In this document: in pieces, positions 1 to 8,080 of the stretch
Layout: each line of letters opens with the position of its first letter
Position numbering within the stretch: position 1 is the first letter of the stretch
Notes under the pieces: generated by a model
What the model was told of the DNA's origin: nothing
Seen by the model: only the letters and a program-made list of their open reading frames with translations
Database searches by the model: none
Source of the DNA: MAG-121220-bin8 sp964433845
GTDB taxonomy: Bacteria; Bacteroidota; Bacteroidia; Flavobacteriales; Flavobacteriaceae
NCBI GenBank assembly: GCA_964433845.1
Contig: CAYSTA010000015.1
Coordinates: 1 to 33,971, forward strand
Reading direction: 5' to 3'
Length of the DNA stretch: 33,971 nt
Translations under genes and position numbers: made by a program

Positions 1-29
1 GTAAGAAAAACATTTAAAATTGTTAAGAG

Positions 30-776
30 ATGAAAGGCGCATTAAAGTTTTTTAGCTTCCTTTTTACCCTAACCCTGCTAGTAAGCTGTGGAGGAGGAGG
101 AGGAGATGACTCCGGCGGCGGTGGCGGCGGCGGAGGCGGAGGTGGAACTCCCAATCCTCCAGGCAAAGCTACTTTAACAGCTCCTGCTAATAATAAGACT
201 TGTGAAACAGGAACAAGTGTGTCTGACACCCAAAGTGAAGTAACATTTACTTGGACTGCATCGGCAAACACAAACACCTATGATCTGAAGATTACTAATT
301 TAAACACAAGTACCATTACAAATAAAACAGGCCTAACTACCACTACTACCAAAGTAACACTAGATAAGGGAGTTCCTTATTCTTGGAATATCACCTCTAA
401 AAGCACTTCTTCTACTACTTCTACTGCTAGTGATACTTGGAAGTTTTATTTAGCAGGTACAGGAATTACTAATTACGCTCCCTTCCCAGCTGATTTAAAG
501 TCTCCTAGATCAGGATCTACTGCTTCTAGAGATGGAGATGGGAAAGTAACTTTTACTTGGGATGGTAGTGATCCAGATACTGGAGATACACTTACCTACA
601 CTCTTTATGTAGATGAAACGGATGGCAAACAAACACCACCCTCAGCACAGACTAATCTAACAGCCAAAACATTAGCTGTTGCATTAGATGCAGGTAAAAC
701 TTATTATTGGAGAGTGAAAACATCAGACGGAACCCATAGTAGTTACTCTCTTATTTATTCATTTAAAACAGAATAA
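30..776 (+). CDS. Gly-rich lipoprotein with two FN3-like modules
   Basis: Predicted surface or periplasmic lipoprotein of 248 aa; no enzymatic role is visible. The N-terminus is a lipoprotein signal peptide with lipobox LVSC (Cys20). It is followed by a run of glycines with two aspartates, which resembles the acidic or Gly-rich export signals after the lipidated Cys in Bacteroidota. Two tandem beta-sandwich modules follow, about residues 45-140 and 150-248. Each has a TFTW strand and ends in a Y-[SY]-W-[NR]-[IV] strand, as in fibronectin type III-like repeats, so they look like duplicates of each other. The gene is richer in G and C than its neighbours, mainly because of the Gly linker and many Thr/Ser codons. 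The ATG at 30 is chosen because it gives a full signal peptide. Its promoter lies outside the window. A strong terminator follows the stop. Adhesion or polymer binding is possible but unproven. Confidence 0.75.
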   Translation: MKGALKFFSFLFTLTLLVSCGGGGGDDSGGGGGGGGGGGTPNPPGKATLTAPANNKTCETGTSVSDTQSEVTFTWTASANTNTYDLKITNLNTSTITNKTGLTTTTTKVTLDKGVPYSWNITSKSTSSTTSTASDTWKFYLAGTGITNYAPFPADLKSPRSGSTASRDGDGKVTFTWDGSDPDTGDTLTYTLYVDETDGKQTPPSAQTNLTAKTLAVALDAGKTYYWRVKTSDGTHSSYSLIYSFKTE

Positions 777-786
777 ATTTTAAATT

Positions 787-810
787 AAGGGGTCAATTCC
801 CCTTTTTTTT
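787..810 (+). terminator. Intrinsic terminator after the FN3-like lipoprotein gene
   Basis: A 6-bp perfect stem AAGGGG (787-792) / CCCCTT (799-804) with loop TCAATT is followed by an unbroken T run to 810. It ends the lipoprotein transcript and isolates the ferredoxin gene. Confidence 0.9.
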
Positions 811-817
811 ATATTTG
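810..817 (+). promoter_or_regulatory. Bacteroidota -7 box (TATATTTG) for the ferredoxin gene
   Basis: Exact match to TAnnTTTG, 13 bp before the TTG start at 831 and overlapping the end of the terminator T run. No TTG is seen at the -33 position. The implied leader is only about 8 nt. Confidence 0.55.
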
Positions 818-830
818 CAAAAATTTATTT

Positions 831-1148
831 TTGAAAGAGATAACAATTACTCTTATAGATAGAGACGGTAAAAGACATTTATTAAAAGCTCCAGCTGATG
901 TAAATATGAATTTAATGGAGCTTTGTAAAAGTTATGAATTCCCTATACAAGGTATTTGTGGTGGTATGACAATGTGTGCTTCATGCCAAATATATATTCA
1001 TTCTGAAAATTCAATAAAAGAAATAAGTGATGATGAAAGGGCAATGTTATCTGAAGCTTTTTTTGTAAAAGATAATTCTAGACTTAGTTGTCAGATTGAG
1101 ATTAATAAGGAACTTGATGGGTTAGTTTTTGAAATTGCTCCAGAGTAA
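831..1148 (+). CDS. Adrenodoxin-type [2Fe-2S] ferredoxin
   Basis: Small electron-transfer protein of 105 aa. The cluster ligands are visible as C43, C49, C52 and C87 (C-x5-C-x2-C-x34-C), in the GICGG and CASCQ motifs with a late LSCQI segment. This spacing is that of adrenodoxin/Isc-type ferredoxins. The conserved MNLME helix and acidic segment SDDERAMLSEA before the last Cys also fit. The redox partner cannot be told from the context. The start is TTG: no ATG or GTG is in frame between it and the upstream terminator, and the length from TTG matches the family. The stop codon lies 1 bp from the stop of the convergent aconitase gene. Confidence 0.9.
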   Translation: MKEITITLIDRDGKRHLLKAPADVNMNLMELCKSYEFPIQGICGGMTMCASCQIYIHSENSIKEISDDERAMLSEAFFVKDNSRLSCQIEINKELDGLVFEIAPE

Positions 1149-1149
1149 A

Positions 1150-3417
1150 TTACTTTTTGTTTTGTTTTTTGATAAGGTTTAGAGCGGACCCCTCCTTATA
1201 CCATTCTATTTGTTGATCATTATAAGTATGGTTTGCTAAAAGAATATCTTCAGAACCATCTTTATGTTTGATTTTAATAGTAAGTTGCTTTCCAGGACTA
1301 AACTTTTCTAGATCAATAAAGTCAAAAAGGTCATCTTCTTGAATTAAATCATAATCAGCTTCATTATTAAAAGTAATACCTAACATACCTTGTTTTTTAA
1401 GGTTAGTTTCATGAATTCTAGCAAATGATTTAACTAAAACTACTTTTACTCCCAAATGTCTAGGCTCCATGGCTGCATGTTCTCTTGAAGAACCTTCTCC
1501 ATAATTATGATCACCAACAACTACAGTATCAATACCATTCTTTTTATATATTCTTTGAACATCAGGAACTCCCTCATATTCTCCATTTAGTTGATTTTTT
1601 ACAAAATTTGTTTTATCATTAAAGGCATTTACAGCTCCAATTAAACAGTTATTTGAGATATTGTCAAGATGACCTCTATATCTTAACCAAGGTCCAGCCA
1701 TTGAAATATGATCTGTAGTGCACTTTCCTAAAGCTTTTATTAATAATCTGGCGTCTAAAATGTTTTTACCATCCCAGGGACTAAATGGTTCTAAAAGTTG
1801 TAACCTTTCAGATGTTTTACTTACTTTAACTTCAATATTTGATGCATCTTTTGAAGGTGCTAAATAACCTGCATCTTCAACCTCAAAACCTTTTGGAGGA
1901 AGTTCCCATCCGGTAGGTTCCTCCAATTTAACTTTTTCGCCTTTTGAATTAATTAATGAATCAGTTATAGGATTAAAATCTAATCTTCCAGAAATTGCGA
2001 TAGCAGCAACCATCTCTGGTGAGGCTACAAAGGCATGTGTATTTGGATTTCCATCGTTTCTTTTAGCAAAATTCCTATTAAAAGAATGAACTATCGTATT
2101 CTTTTCTTGTTGGTCTGCATCTTTTCTAGCCCACTGCCCAATACAAGGTCCACAAGCATTTGTAAATATTTTCGCATTTAAATTTTCAAATATATCCAAG
2201 AATCCATCTCTGTCTGCAGTGAATCTTACCTGTTCAGAGCCAGGATTAATTCCTAATTCAGATTTAGTCTCAAGGCCTTTGTCAATAGCCTGTTGGGCTA
2301 TTGAAGCAGCTCTAGATAAATCTTCATAAGAAGAGTTTGTACAAGAACCTATAAGACCCCATTCAACTTTTAATGGCCATTCATTTTTTTTGGCTTTTTC
2401 TCCCATTTCATGTACGGGAGTTGCAATGTCAGGAGAAAACGGACCATTTATATGAGGCATTAACTCAGAAAGATTAATTTCAATTACCTCATCAAAATAT
2501 TTTTCAGGTTCACTATATACTTCTGGATCAGCAGTTAAATAATCCTTCACTTTATTTGCAGCATCTGCAATATCACTTCTTCCAGTAGATCTTAGATATC
2601 TTTCCATTGATTCATCATATCCAAATGTAGAAGTAGTGGCACCAACTTCAGCTCCCATATTACATATTGTTCCTTTTCCAGTACAGGACATGGACTTAGC
2701 ACCGGGGCCAAAATATTCAATAATAGCTCCTGTTCCTCCTTTAACGGTTAAAATTCCAGCTACTTTTAATATTACATCTTTAGGAGAAGTCCAACCTGAG
2801 CATTTTCCAGTTAATTTAACTCCAATTAGTTTTGGGAATTTTAGTTCCCAAGGCATTCCTGCCATAACATCTACTGCATCAGCACCTCCAACTCCGATAG
2901 CTACCATTCCAAGTCCACCAGCATTTACTGTATGTGAATCTGTACCAATCATCATACCACCAGGAAATGCATAGTTTTCCAGAACTACCTGATGAATGAT
3001 TCCTGCTCCAGGTTTCCAAAAGCCAATTCCATATTTATCAGAGACAGATTCAAGAAAATTAAAAACTTCGTTACTATTATTTAAAGCAGATTGAAGATCT
3101 TTTGAAGCTCCTACTGAGGCTTGGATTAAGTGATCACAGTGTACCGTTGTTGGGACAGCAACATTTTTTTTTCCAGCTTGCATGAATTGCAGTAAAGCCA
3201 TTTGGGCAGTAGCATCTTGACAGGCTATTCTGTCAGGAGCAAAATCTACATAATCAACGCCTCTTTTATATGGTTTTTCTAATTCATTATTCCAGAGGTG
3301 GGAATATAATATTTTTTCTGCTAGAGTAAGTGGGGCACCTTTAATTTTTCTGGCTTTATCAACTTTAGATTGAATCTTTTGATAAATCTCAATAATCATT
3401 TCAATATTAAATGCCAT
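1150..3417 (-). CDS. Aconitate hydratase (mitochondrial-type aconitase)
   Basis: Converts citrate to isocitrate through cis-aconitate in the TCA cycle, in the cytoplasm. The 755-aa length and domain order match the mitochondrial-type family. The [4Fe-4S] ligands are C359 (GSCTNS), C422 and C425 (NACGPCIGQW). GTDSHT is at 158-163. The C-terminal swivel domain carries the substrate-binding motif GEGSSREHAA (640-649, with S643, S644, R645). The ATG at 3417 follows a well-formed promoter with a leader of roughly 15 nt. The gene stands alone on its strand and converges on the ferredoxin gene. acnA is a common label, but this type is closer to mitochondrial aconitase than to E. coli AcnA, so no symbol is given. 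Confidence 0.97.
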   Translation of the reverse strand: MAFNIEMIIEIYQKIQSKVDKARKIKGAPLTLAEKILYSHLWNNELEKPYKRGVDYVDFAPDRIACQDATAQMALLQFMQAGKKNVAVPTTVHCDHLIQASVGASKDLQSALNNSNEVFNFLESVSDKYGIGFWKPGAGIIHQVVLENYAFPGGMMIGTDSHTVNAGGLGMVAIGVGGADAVDVMAGMPWELKFPKLIGVKLTGKCSGWTSPKDVILKVAGILTVKGGTGAIIEYFGPGAKSMSCTGKGTICNMGAEVGATTSTFGYDESMERYLRSTGRSDIADAANKVKDYLTADPEVYSEPEKYFDEVIEINLSELMPHINGPFSPDIATPVHEMGEKAKKNEWPLKVEWGLIGSCTNSSYEDLSRAASIAQQAIDKGLETKSELGINPGSEQVRFTADRDGFLDIFENLNAKIFTNACGPCIGQWARKDADQQEKNTIVHSFNRNFAKRNDGNPNTHAFVASPEMVAAIAISGRLDFNPITDSLINSKGEKVKLEEPTGWELPPKGFEVEDAGYLAPSKDASNIEVKVSKTSERLQLLEPFSPWDGKNILDARLLIKALGKCTTDHISMAGPWLRYRGHLDNISNNCLIGAVNAFNDKTNFVKNQLNGEYEGVPDVQRIYKKNGIDTVVVGDHNYGEGSSREHAAMEPRHLGVKVVLVKSFARIHETNLKKQGMLGITFNNEADYDLIQEDDLFDFIDLEKFSPGKQLTIKIKHKDGSEDILLANHTYNDQQIEWYKEGSALNLIKKQNKK

Positions 3418-3436
3418 TTAACTCCAATTTAGATTG

Positions 3437-3466
3437 CAAAAATAATGTTTATGGGTTAAAATCCAA
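3437..3466 (-). promoter_or_regulatory. Bacteroidota promoter of the aconitase gene
   Basis: On the minus strand a TTG (3466-3464) is followed by a 19-bp spacer and the -7 box TATTTTTG (3444-3437), an exact TTG-N19-TAnnTTTG arrangement. The aconitase ATG lies 20 nt past the box. Confidence 0.75.
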
Positions 3467-3480
3467 TCCTATTTGCTCTT

Positions 3481-3843
3481 TTATAATATAATAAGGATCG
3501 ACGAGAGGGATAGTATTATAAAAGCAGGTAGAGATTTAATTAAAGGATCATTTATTTTTACATGAGCACCTATTGCTCCAATCATAAGACATCCCATAAA
3601 AAATGCAGAAACATCAACTAAATTTGGAAACCAAATTCCAGCTACTAGAAGACAGGCTAAAGATAATTTTGAAAAACCTATTATCTTCATAAAAAAACTT
3701 TTAAAACCATATGCTCTAAACTCGGATTCCATATTTTTTGAGTCTCCTCCTCTATAAATAGAAGGCTTATTTAATTTAATTACCCATACATTAAATATTC
3801 CTAATGCAATTATTACTTGAATTATAATTTTAATACTTTCCAT
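3481..3843 (-). CDS. DoxX-like integral membrane protein
   Basis: Small membrane protein of 120 aa with about four hydrophobic segments, resembling the DoxX family common in Flavobacteriia. The conserved-looking block YRGGDSKNM falls near residues 30-38 from this start, with AGIWFP and an AHVKINDPLIKSLPA block further on. Substrate and role are unknown. The reading frame stays open to an ATG at 3900. That start would translate the stem of a terminator hairpin into the first codons, while the ATG at 3843 sits directly before the first membrane segment, so I chose 3843. It lies downstream of the hydrolase gene on the same strand but is separated by that hairpin, so it is probably transcribed on its own. 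Confidence 0.75.
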   Translation of the reverse strand: MESIKIIIQVIIALGIFNVWVIKLNKPSIYRGGDSKNMESEFRAYGFKSFFMKIIGFSKLSLACLLVAGIWFPNLVDVSAFFMGCLMIGAIGAHVKINDPLIKSLPAFIILSLSSILIIL

Positions 3844-3860
3844 ATTTAAATATAAAATAA

Positions 3861-3884
3861 AAAAGCCAGTTTTTACTGGCTTTT
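3861..3884 (-). terminator. Perfect hairpin terminator upstream of the DoxX-like gene
   Basis: A 10-bp perfect stem AAAAGCCAGT / ACTGGCTTTT with a TTTT loop. Read on the minus strand it runs into TTTTTTATTTT. It probably ends leftward transcripts from the hydrolase gene (stop at 4065). Confidence 0.8.
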
Positions 3885-4064
3885 GTAGTAGATAACTCAT
3901 TAGAAATATCGAACATAAGTTTAACTCCGAGAGACTTGATAGACACTCATCATATAATGAACCTTATTATGAAAAGTTGAACTAATATAATTTTGATTTC
4001 CTCTATTACAATTACTCAATGTTACAGCCAGTATTTATTTTAATTCATTGTTATCGTTTAATTT

Positions 4065-5279
4065 CTAATTCAGCTGTAAAGCAACATTCCATAAATCAAA
4101 ATCACTACTATAATACTGTAGTGAATTACCACAGTGAACAATCACAGTTTCTTTATCAGGGATAATATAAATATTCTGCCCAAGATTTCCATTAGCAAAA
4201 AACTGAAAAGTTGAATCACAATTAGTATTTCCCCACCATTGATAAGAATAGTAGGTGTGTTTACATCCACTACCTAACCAATCTGGGTAATGGTCACGAG
4301 AAATCGTTTTATCCTCAGTTGTTGATTTTACTACCCAATTTTCTGAAATGATTTGATTTCCATTAAAATTTCCCTTTTTTAGAAAGAGACGTCCAAATCG
4401 CGCATAATCTATAGCTCTTGCTATAAGTCTACTTGGCATATATTCAAAGCCAGATTCTTTACTATCAACCGAAAACAAAGCATCGTACTCCATAATTTGC
4501 GACCAAAGTTTTTCTTCTAAGTATTTTGAGACAGTCTTTCCAGTTGCACGTTCAATAATTAAACCTAGGTAACTTGTATTATAGTTATTGTATTCAAATG
4601 CTTCACCAGGTTCAGATTCAACTTCTAGTTCTTCGAGTAATATCTTTCTTATATTAGGGTGGTAATAACCTATTACTTCATCGTTCCATGGTGCATGAAT
4701 GTTGATAAGGGGTAAAAAATCAGTGTTGTATTTAATACCTGAACGCATTTCGAGAAGATTCCTAATAGTTATCTTTTCGAATCGTGGGTCACGTTTGATT
4801 AATTCTGGGACATATTGCGTTATTGGTTCATCAACCCTTTTGATTAGACCATCATCAATAGCGGCTCCAATCAGAAAAGAAATAAATGATTTAGCGACTG
4901 ATTGAGAATGAAAATAGGAATCTCTTGAAAATCCATTGAAATACTTTTCATAAACTATGGTGTCTCTTCGAATGAAAATCAAGGCAGTAGTTTGCGATTG
5001 TTCTGCCCATTCATCAAATGAATTGAAGCCAGAGTTTGAAACTCGTTCATCAAACAAAGATTCTACATAAGCCTCCTCCAGTTTTTCTTCAAAATTAAAA
5101 GAGTTTTCAGACCCTTTTATTACCCTGTTTTCAAAGTTTTTGTAGTCATAAACATCTGCCACATTCATTGTAATAGTACGGTAAACATAAGTTGGAGAAT
5201 ATTTAATTGACAAAAATGCTAATAGTAATAGAATCAGAATTAATGGTGATAATAAGGCTAATTTTAATATCTTTTTCAT
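4065..5279 (-). CDS. Serine hydrolase, class C beta-lactamase fold
   Basis: Membrane-anchored or secreted serine hydrolase of 404 aa. An N-terminal hydrophobic stretch (about 5-24) has no lipobox, so it is a signal anchor or signal peptide. The catalytic SxxK is S127-V-A-K130 in the segment SQSVAKSF. The YxN motif is Y230-N231-N232. The third motif region is FANGNLGQ near 361-368, where KTG or HxG sits in relatives. These features place it in the beta-lactamase/DD-peptidase/esterase superfamily. Many members cleave esters, amides or D-amino-acid peptides rather than beta-lactams, so resistance should not be assumed. The gene is monocistronic, with a promoter box about 34 nt upstream and a hairpin well downstream. 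Its substrate cannot be read from the sequence. Confidence 0.9.
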   Translation of the reverse strand: MKKILKLALLSPLILILLLLAFLSIKYSPTYVYRTITMNVADVYDYKNFENRVIKGSENSFNFEEKLEEAYVESLFDERVSNSGFNSFDEWAEQSQTTALIFIRRDTIVYEKYFNGFSRDSYFHSQSVAKSFISFLIGAAIDDGLIKRVDEPITQYVPELIKRDPRFEKITIRNLLEMRSGIKYNTDFLPLINIHAPWNDEVIGYYHPNIRKILLEELEVESEPGEAFEYNNYNTSYLGLIIERATGKTVSKYLEEKLWSQIMEYDALFSVDSKESGFEYMPSRLIARAIDYARFGRLFLKKGNFNGNQIISENWVVKSTTEDKTISRDHYPDWLGSGCKHTYYSYQWWGNTNCDSTFQFFANGNLGQNIYIIPDKETVIVHCGNSLQYYSSDFDLWNVALQLN

Positions 5280-5312
5280 CTATGATTTCTCTTCCAATGA
5301 TTTAGTCATATT

Positions 5313-5320
5313 CAAAAATA
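5313..5320 (-). promoter_or_regulatory. Candidate -7 box (TATTTTTG) of the serine hydrolase gene
   Basis: Exact TAnnTTTG match 33 nt before the ATG at 5279. It lies in the T-rich tail of the terminator that follows tRNA-fMet. No TTG is seen 19 bp upstream. Confidence 0.4.
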
Positions 5321-5361
5321 AATAAAACGGTTACACTTTATAAAAGTATAACCGTTTTATT
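5321..5361 (-). terminator. Long hairpin terminator after tRNA-fMet
   Basis: A 13-bp perfect stem, AATAAAACGGTTA (5321-5333) / TAACCGTTTTATT (5349-5361), is extended past one mismatch by ACTTT/AAAGT. On the minus strand it is followed by a T-rich tail. It lies 7 nt beyond the tRNA 3' end. Confidence 0.85.
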
Positions 5362-5368
5362 GTTTTAG

Positions 5369-5441
<73 letters not shown>

Positions 5442-5509
5442 ATGTGAGGGGCGAATTTACAACTTTTTTAAAATATAGAGAAAAGTATTATCAATTATAA
5501 TTAAGGTAT

Positions 5510-5517
5510 TACCTTTG
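5510..5517 (+). promoter_or_regulatory. -7 box (TACCTTTG) at the era start
   Basis: Exact TAnnTTTG, with TTA in place of TTG at the 19-bp spacing (5488-5490). It ends only 4 nt before the era ATG, so the transcript would start at or next to the start codon. Confidence 0.5.
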
Positions 5518-5521
5518 ATTT

Positions 5522-6406
5522 ATGGCTCATAAATCTGGATTTGTAAATATTATTGGTAACCCAAATGTTGGCAAATCAACATTAACAAATCTTTTTGTTG
5601 GTAAAAAATTATCTATTATTACACCTAAAGCTCAAACAACTAGACATCGAATTTTAGGAATTGTAAATTCTGAGAATTATCAAATGATAATTTCAGATAC
5701 TCCAGGAATAATAAAACCTGCTCATAAACTTCACGAGTCTATGATGGATTTTGTTAATATGACTTTTGAGGATGCTGATATATTACTTTATCTGGTTGAG
5801 TATAAAGACTATAACCTAAAAGACTCTTCACTTTTAAAAAAAATAAAATCTTCTAAGGTTCCTTTATTATTAGTCATCAATAAAATTGATGGTATTGATC
5901 AGATAAAATTAGAAAGCGAAATAGATTATTGGAAGGAAGTGTTACCCAATGCTGAAATATGGCCAATTTCTGCTATTGAAAAATTTAATATTAAAGAATT
6001 AAAAAATAGAATTATTGATATTTTACCCATTGGACCTGCCTATTTTCCTAAAGATCAATTAACTGATAAACCAGAGAGGTTTTTTGTAAATGAAATTATT
6101 AGGGAGAAGATATTAATTAATTTTAAAAAAGAAATTCCATATTCTGTAGAAGTGGTTACTGAATCATTTGAAGAAGAACTTAAAATTATCAGAATTCGGT
6201 CTATTATAATGGTAGAAAGAAATAGTCAGAAAGGAATTATTATTGGTCATAAAGGAGATGCAATCAAAAATATTGGAACTCAATCTAGGATAGATATGGA
6301 AAACTTTTTTAACAAAAAAGTATATTTAGACCTTCAGGTGAAAGTTAATAAAAACTGGAGATCTAGTGATACTGAACTTAAAAGGTTTGGATATAATCAA
6401 AAATGA
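5522..6406 (+). CDS. era: GTPase Era (30S ribosome assembly)
   Basis: Cytoplasmic GTPase that binds the 3' end of 16S rRNA through a KH domain and assists maturation of the small subunit. The G1 motif is GNPNVGKST (12-20), G3 is DTPG (59-62) and G4 is NKID (120-123). The C-terminal KH domain shows the loop GHKGDAIKNIG near residue 240-250. The length of 294 aa is normal for Era. It is followed 46 bp later by der, a second ribosome-assembly GTPase, and both have their own -7 boxes. The start ATG is so close to its promoter box that the mRNA may be leaderless. Confidence 0.97.
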   Translation: MAHKSGFVNIIGNPNVGKSTLTNLFVGKKLSIITPKAQTTRHRILGIVNSENYQMIISDTPGIIKPAHKLHESMMDFVNMTFEDADILLYLVEYKDYNLKDSSLLKKIKSSKVPLLLVINKIDGIDQIKLESEIDYWKEVLPNAEIWPISAIEKFNIKELKNRIIDILPIGPAYFPKDQLTDKPERFFVNEIIREKILINFKKEIPYSVEVVTESFEEELKIIRIRSIIMVERNSQKGIIIGHKGDAIKNIGTQSRIDMENFFNKKVYLDLQVKVNKNWRSSDTELKRFGYNQK

Positions 6407-6425
6407 TTTTATTATTTTAAAACAT

Positions 6426-6433
6426 TAGATTTG
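6426..6433 (+). promoter_or_regulatory. -7 box (TAGATTTG) of der
   Basis: Exact TAnnTTTG match 19 nt before the der ATG in the 46-bp era-der spacer. No TTG is seen at the -33 position. It suggests der can be transcribed independently of era. Confidence 0.45.
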
Positions 6434-6452
6434 TACCCCTTAATAAAATAAA

Positions 6453-7757
6453 ATGAGTTCTATTGTTGCTATTGTAGGTAGGCCCAATGTGGGAAAATCA
6501 ACATTATTTAATAGGTTAATCCAAAAAAGAGAAGCAATTGTCGACTCTGAGAGTGGAGTGACAAGAGATAGACATTATGGTTTTTCATTTTGGAATGGAA
6601 AAGATTTTACGGTAATTGATACTGGAGGTTATATGTTGGGTGGAGATGATAATTTTGAAAAAGAAATAAATGATCAGGTAATGATTGCAATTGAGGAATC
6701 TGATGTTATTATTTTTACAGTAGATGTTGATACAGGGATTAATACAATGGATAATGAAATAGCTAGACTCCTTCATAAATCTGGTAAAGCTATTATTCTT
6801 GCTGTTAATAAAGTAGATAATCATAAAAGGCATATTGATTCAAATGAATTTCATTCTCTAGGATTTAAAAAATCTTTTAATATTTCAGCAATTAATGGTA
6901 GTGGAACTGGAGAACTATTAGATGAATTAGTTAATTATTTTCCTGAAAAATCAAAGATAGATGAAGAAAAAATTCCCGGATTTGCTGTTATTGGAAGACC
7001 AAATGCAGGAAAATCATCATTTATTAATGCCCTTTTGGGCGATGATAGATATGTTGTTACGGAAATTGCTGGAACAACAAGAGATAGCATTGATACTCAT
7101 TTTAATAGATTTGGATTCGATTTTAATTTAATTGATACGGCAGGAATAAGAAAAAAATCAAAAATAAGTGATGATATTGAATTTTATTCTGTTGTTAGGT
7201 CAATTCGAACAATTGAAAATGCGGATGTTTGTTTAATCTTATTTGATGCAACGCGATCATTTGATTCGCAAGTAAAAAATATCTTTTGGTTAGCAGCAAG
7301 AAATAATAAGGGAATAGTCATTTTGGTAAATAAATGGGATTTAGTCGATAAAAAAACCAATTCTATCAAATTAATTGAAGAGAAAATTAGAAAAGAAATT
7401 GAACCCTTTGTTGACGTACCAATTGTGTTTGTTTCAAGCTTAACTAAACAAAGAATATTTAAAGCAATAGAAACAGGTATGTTAGTTTATAAGAATAGAA
7501 AACAAAATATTATTACTAGAAAATTTAATGATTATTTATTACCAATTATTCAAAAAAATCCACCTCCTGCTTATAAAGGGAAATATGTAAAAATAAAATT
7601 TTGTACCCAGTTGCCTTCATCTTATCCTCAGTTTGCTTTTTTCTGTAATCTTCCTCAATATATAAAGGATCCTTATAAAAGATTTTTGGAGAATAAGATT
7701 CGTGAAATATATAATTTTTCTGGAGTTCCTATTAAGATATTTTTTAGAAAAAAATAG
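6453..7757 (+). CDS. der: GTPase Der / EngA (50S ribosome assembly)
   Basis: Double-GTPase protein needed for assembly of the large ribosomal subunit. The first G domain has GRPNVGKST (9-17), a DTGG switch and NKVD. The second has GRPNAGKSS (from residue 181), DTAG and NKWD. A C-terminal KH-like domain follows and ends in a basic FFRKK tail. The length of 434 aa is that of the family. It lies downstream of era on the same strand. Its stop converges on the MerR gene with 5 bp between them. Confidence 0.97.
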   Translation: MSSIVAIVGRPNVGKSTLFNRLIQKREAIVDSESGVTRDRHYGFSFWNGKDFTVIDTGGYMLGGDDNFEKEINDQVMIAIEESDVIIFTVDVDTGINTMDNEIARLLHKSGKAIILAVNKVDNHKRHIDSNEFHSLGFKKSFNISAINGSGTGELLDELVNYFPEKSKIDEEKIPGFAVIGRPNAGKSSFINALLGDDRYVVTEIAGTTRDSIDTHFNRFGFDFNLIDTAGIRKKSKISDDIEFYSVVRSIRTIENADVCLILFDATRSFDSQVKNIFWLAARNNKGIVILVNKWDLVDKKTNSIKLIEEKIRKEIEPFVDVPIVFVSSLTKQRIFKAIETGMLVYKNRKQNIITRKFNDYLLPIIQKNPPPAYKGKYVKIKFCTQLPSSYPQFAFFCNLPQYIKDPYKRFLENKIREIYNFSGVPIKIFFRKK

Positions 7758-7760
7758 TTT

Positions 7761-7781
7761 TATTAAAGTTCTTCTTTAATA
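7761..7781. terminator. AT-rich inverted repeat at the der/MerR junction
   Basis: 8-bp perfect stem TATTAAAG (7761-7768) / CTTTAATA (7774-7781) with a 5-nt loop. It overlaps the last codons and stop of the minus-strand MerR gene. It could serve as a weak bidirectional terminator, but the stem has only one G:C pair. Confidence 0.3.
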
Positions 7782-8080
7782 TTTGTAAGAGCTGTTTTGA
7801 TCTTTTCTAGTTTCTTTACTACTTCAAAGTTCTTATTTAGAATTTTTAATTGTTCTTTTGCTCCCTCTAGAGTATACCCTTTTTCTTTAACCAGATGATG
7901 AATGGTTTGAAAATTTTCTACATCAATTGAAGAATACCTTCTTGTTCCCTTACTATTTTTTTTAGGTTTCAAGACATCAAATTCTTTTTCCCAAAATCTA
8001 ATTAATGATGTATTCACATTAAAAGCTTTGGAAATTTCTCCTATTGTATAATATAATTTTTCGGGAAGATTGACATGCAT
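7763..8080 (-). CDS. MerR-family DNA-binding regulator
   Basis: Transcription regulator of 105 aa with an N-terminal MerR winged helix-turn-helix: YTIGEISKAFNV, then LIRFWEKEF and the wing KGTRRYSSID. A short C-terminal coiled-coil follows. No ligand-binding domain is present, and the only cysteine-like metal motifs of MerR/ZntR are absent, so it is not a metal sensor of the classic type. Its ATG overlaps the stop of the upstream M23 peptidase gene (TAATG), which implies translational coupling. The pairing suggests a role tied to cell-wall or cell-cycle functions, but its targets are unknown. Confidence 0.9.
   Translation of the reverse strand: MHVNLPEKLYYTIGEISKAFNVNTSLIRFWEKEFDVLKPKKNSKGTRRYSSIDVENFQTIHHLVKEKGYTLEGAKEQLKILNKNFEVVKKLEKIKTALTNIKEEL

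Noticed and set aside
23..277. Minus-strand ORF with a long proline run
   Set aside because: It is the antisense reading of the Gly-rich lipoprotein segment; GGN codons read as proline on the other strand.
2636..2974. Plus-strand 112-aa ORF
   Set aside because: Lies wholly antisense to conserved aconitase codons, with no recognisable domain.
4065..5279. Possible beta-lactam resistance gene
   Set aside because: Only the general SxxK/YxN fold is visible; the family is dominated by esterases and peptidases, so a resistance call is not supported.
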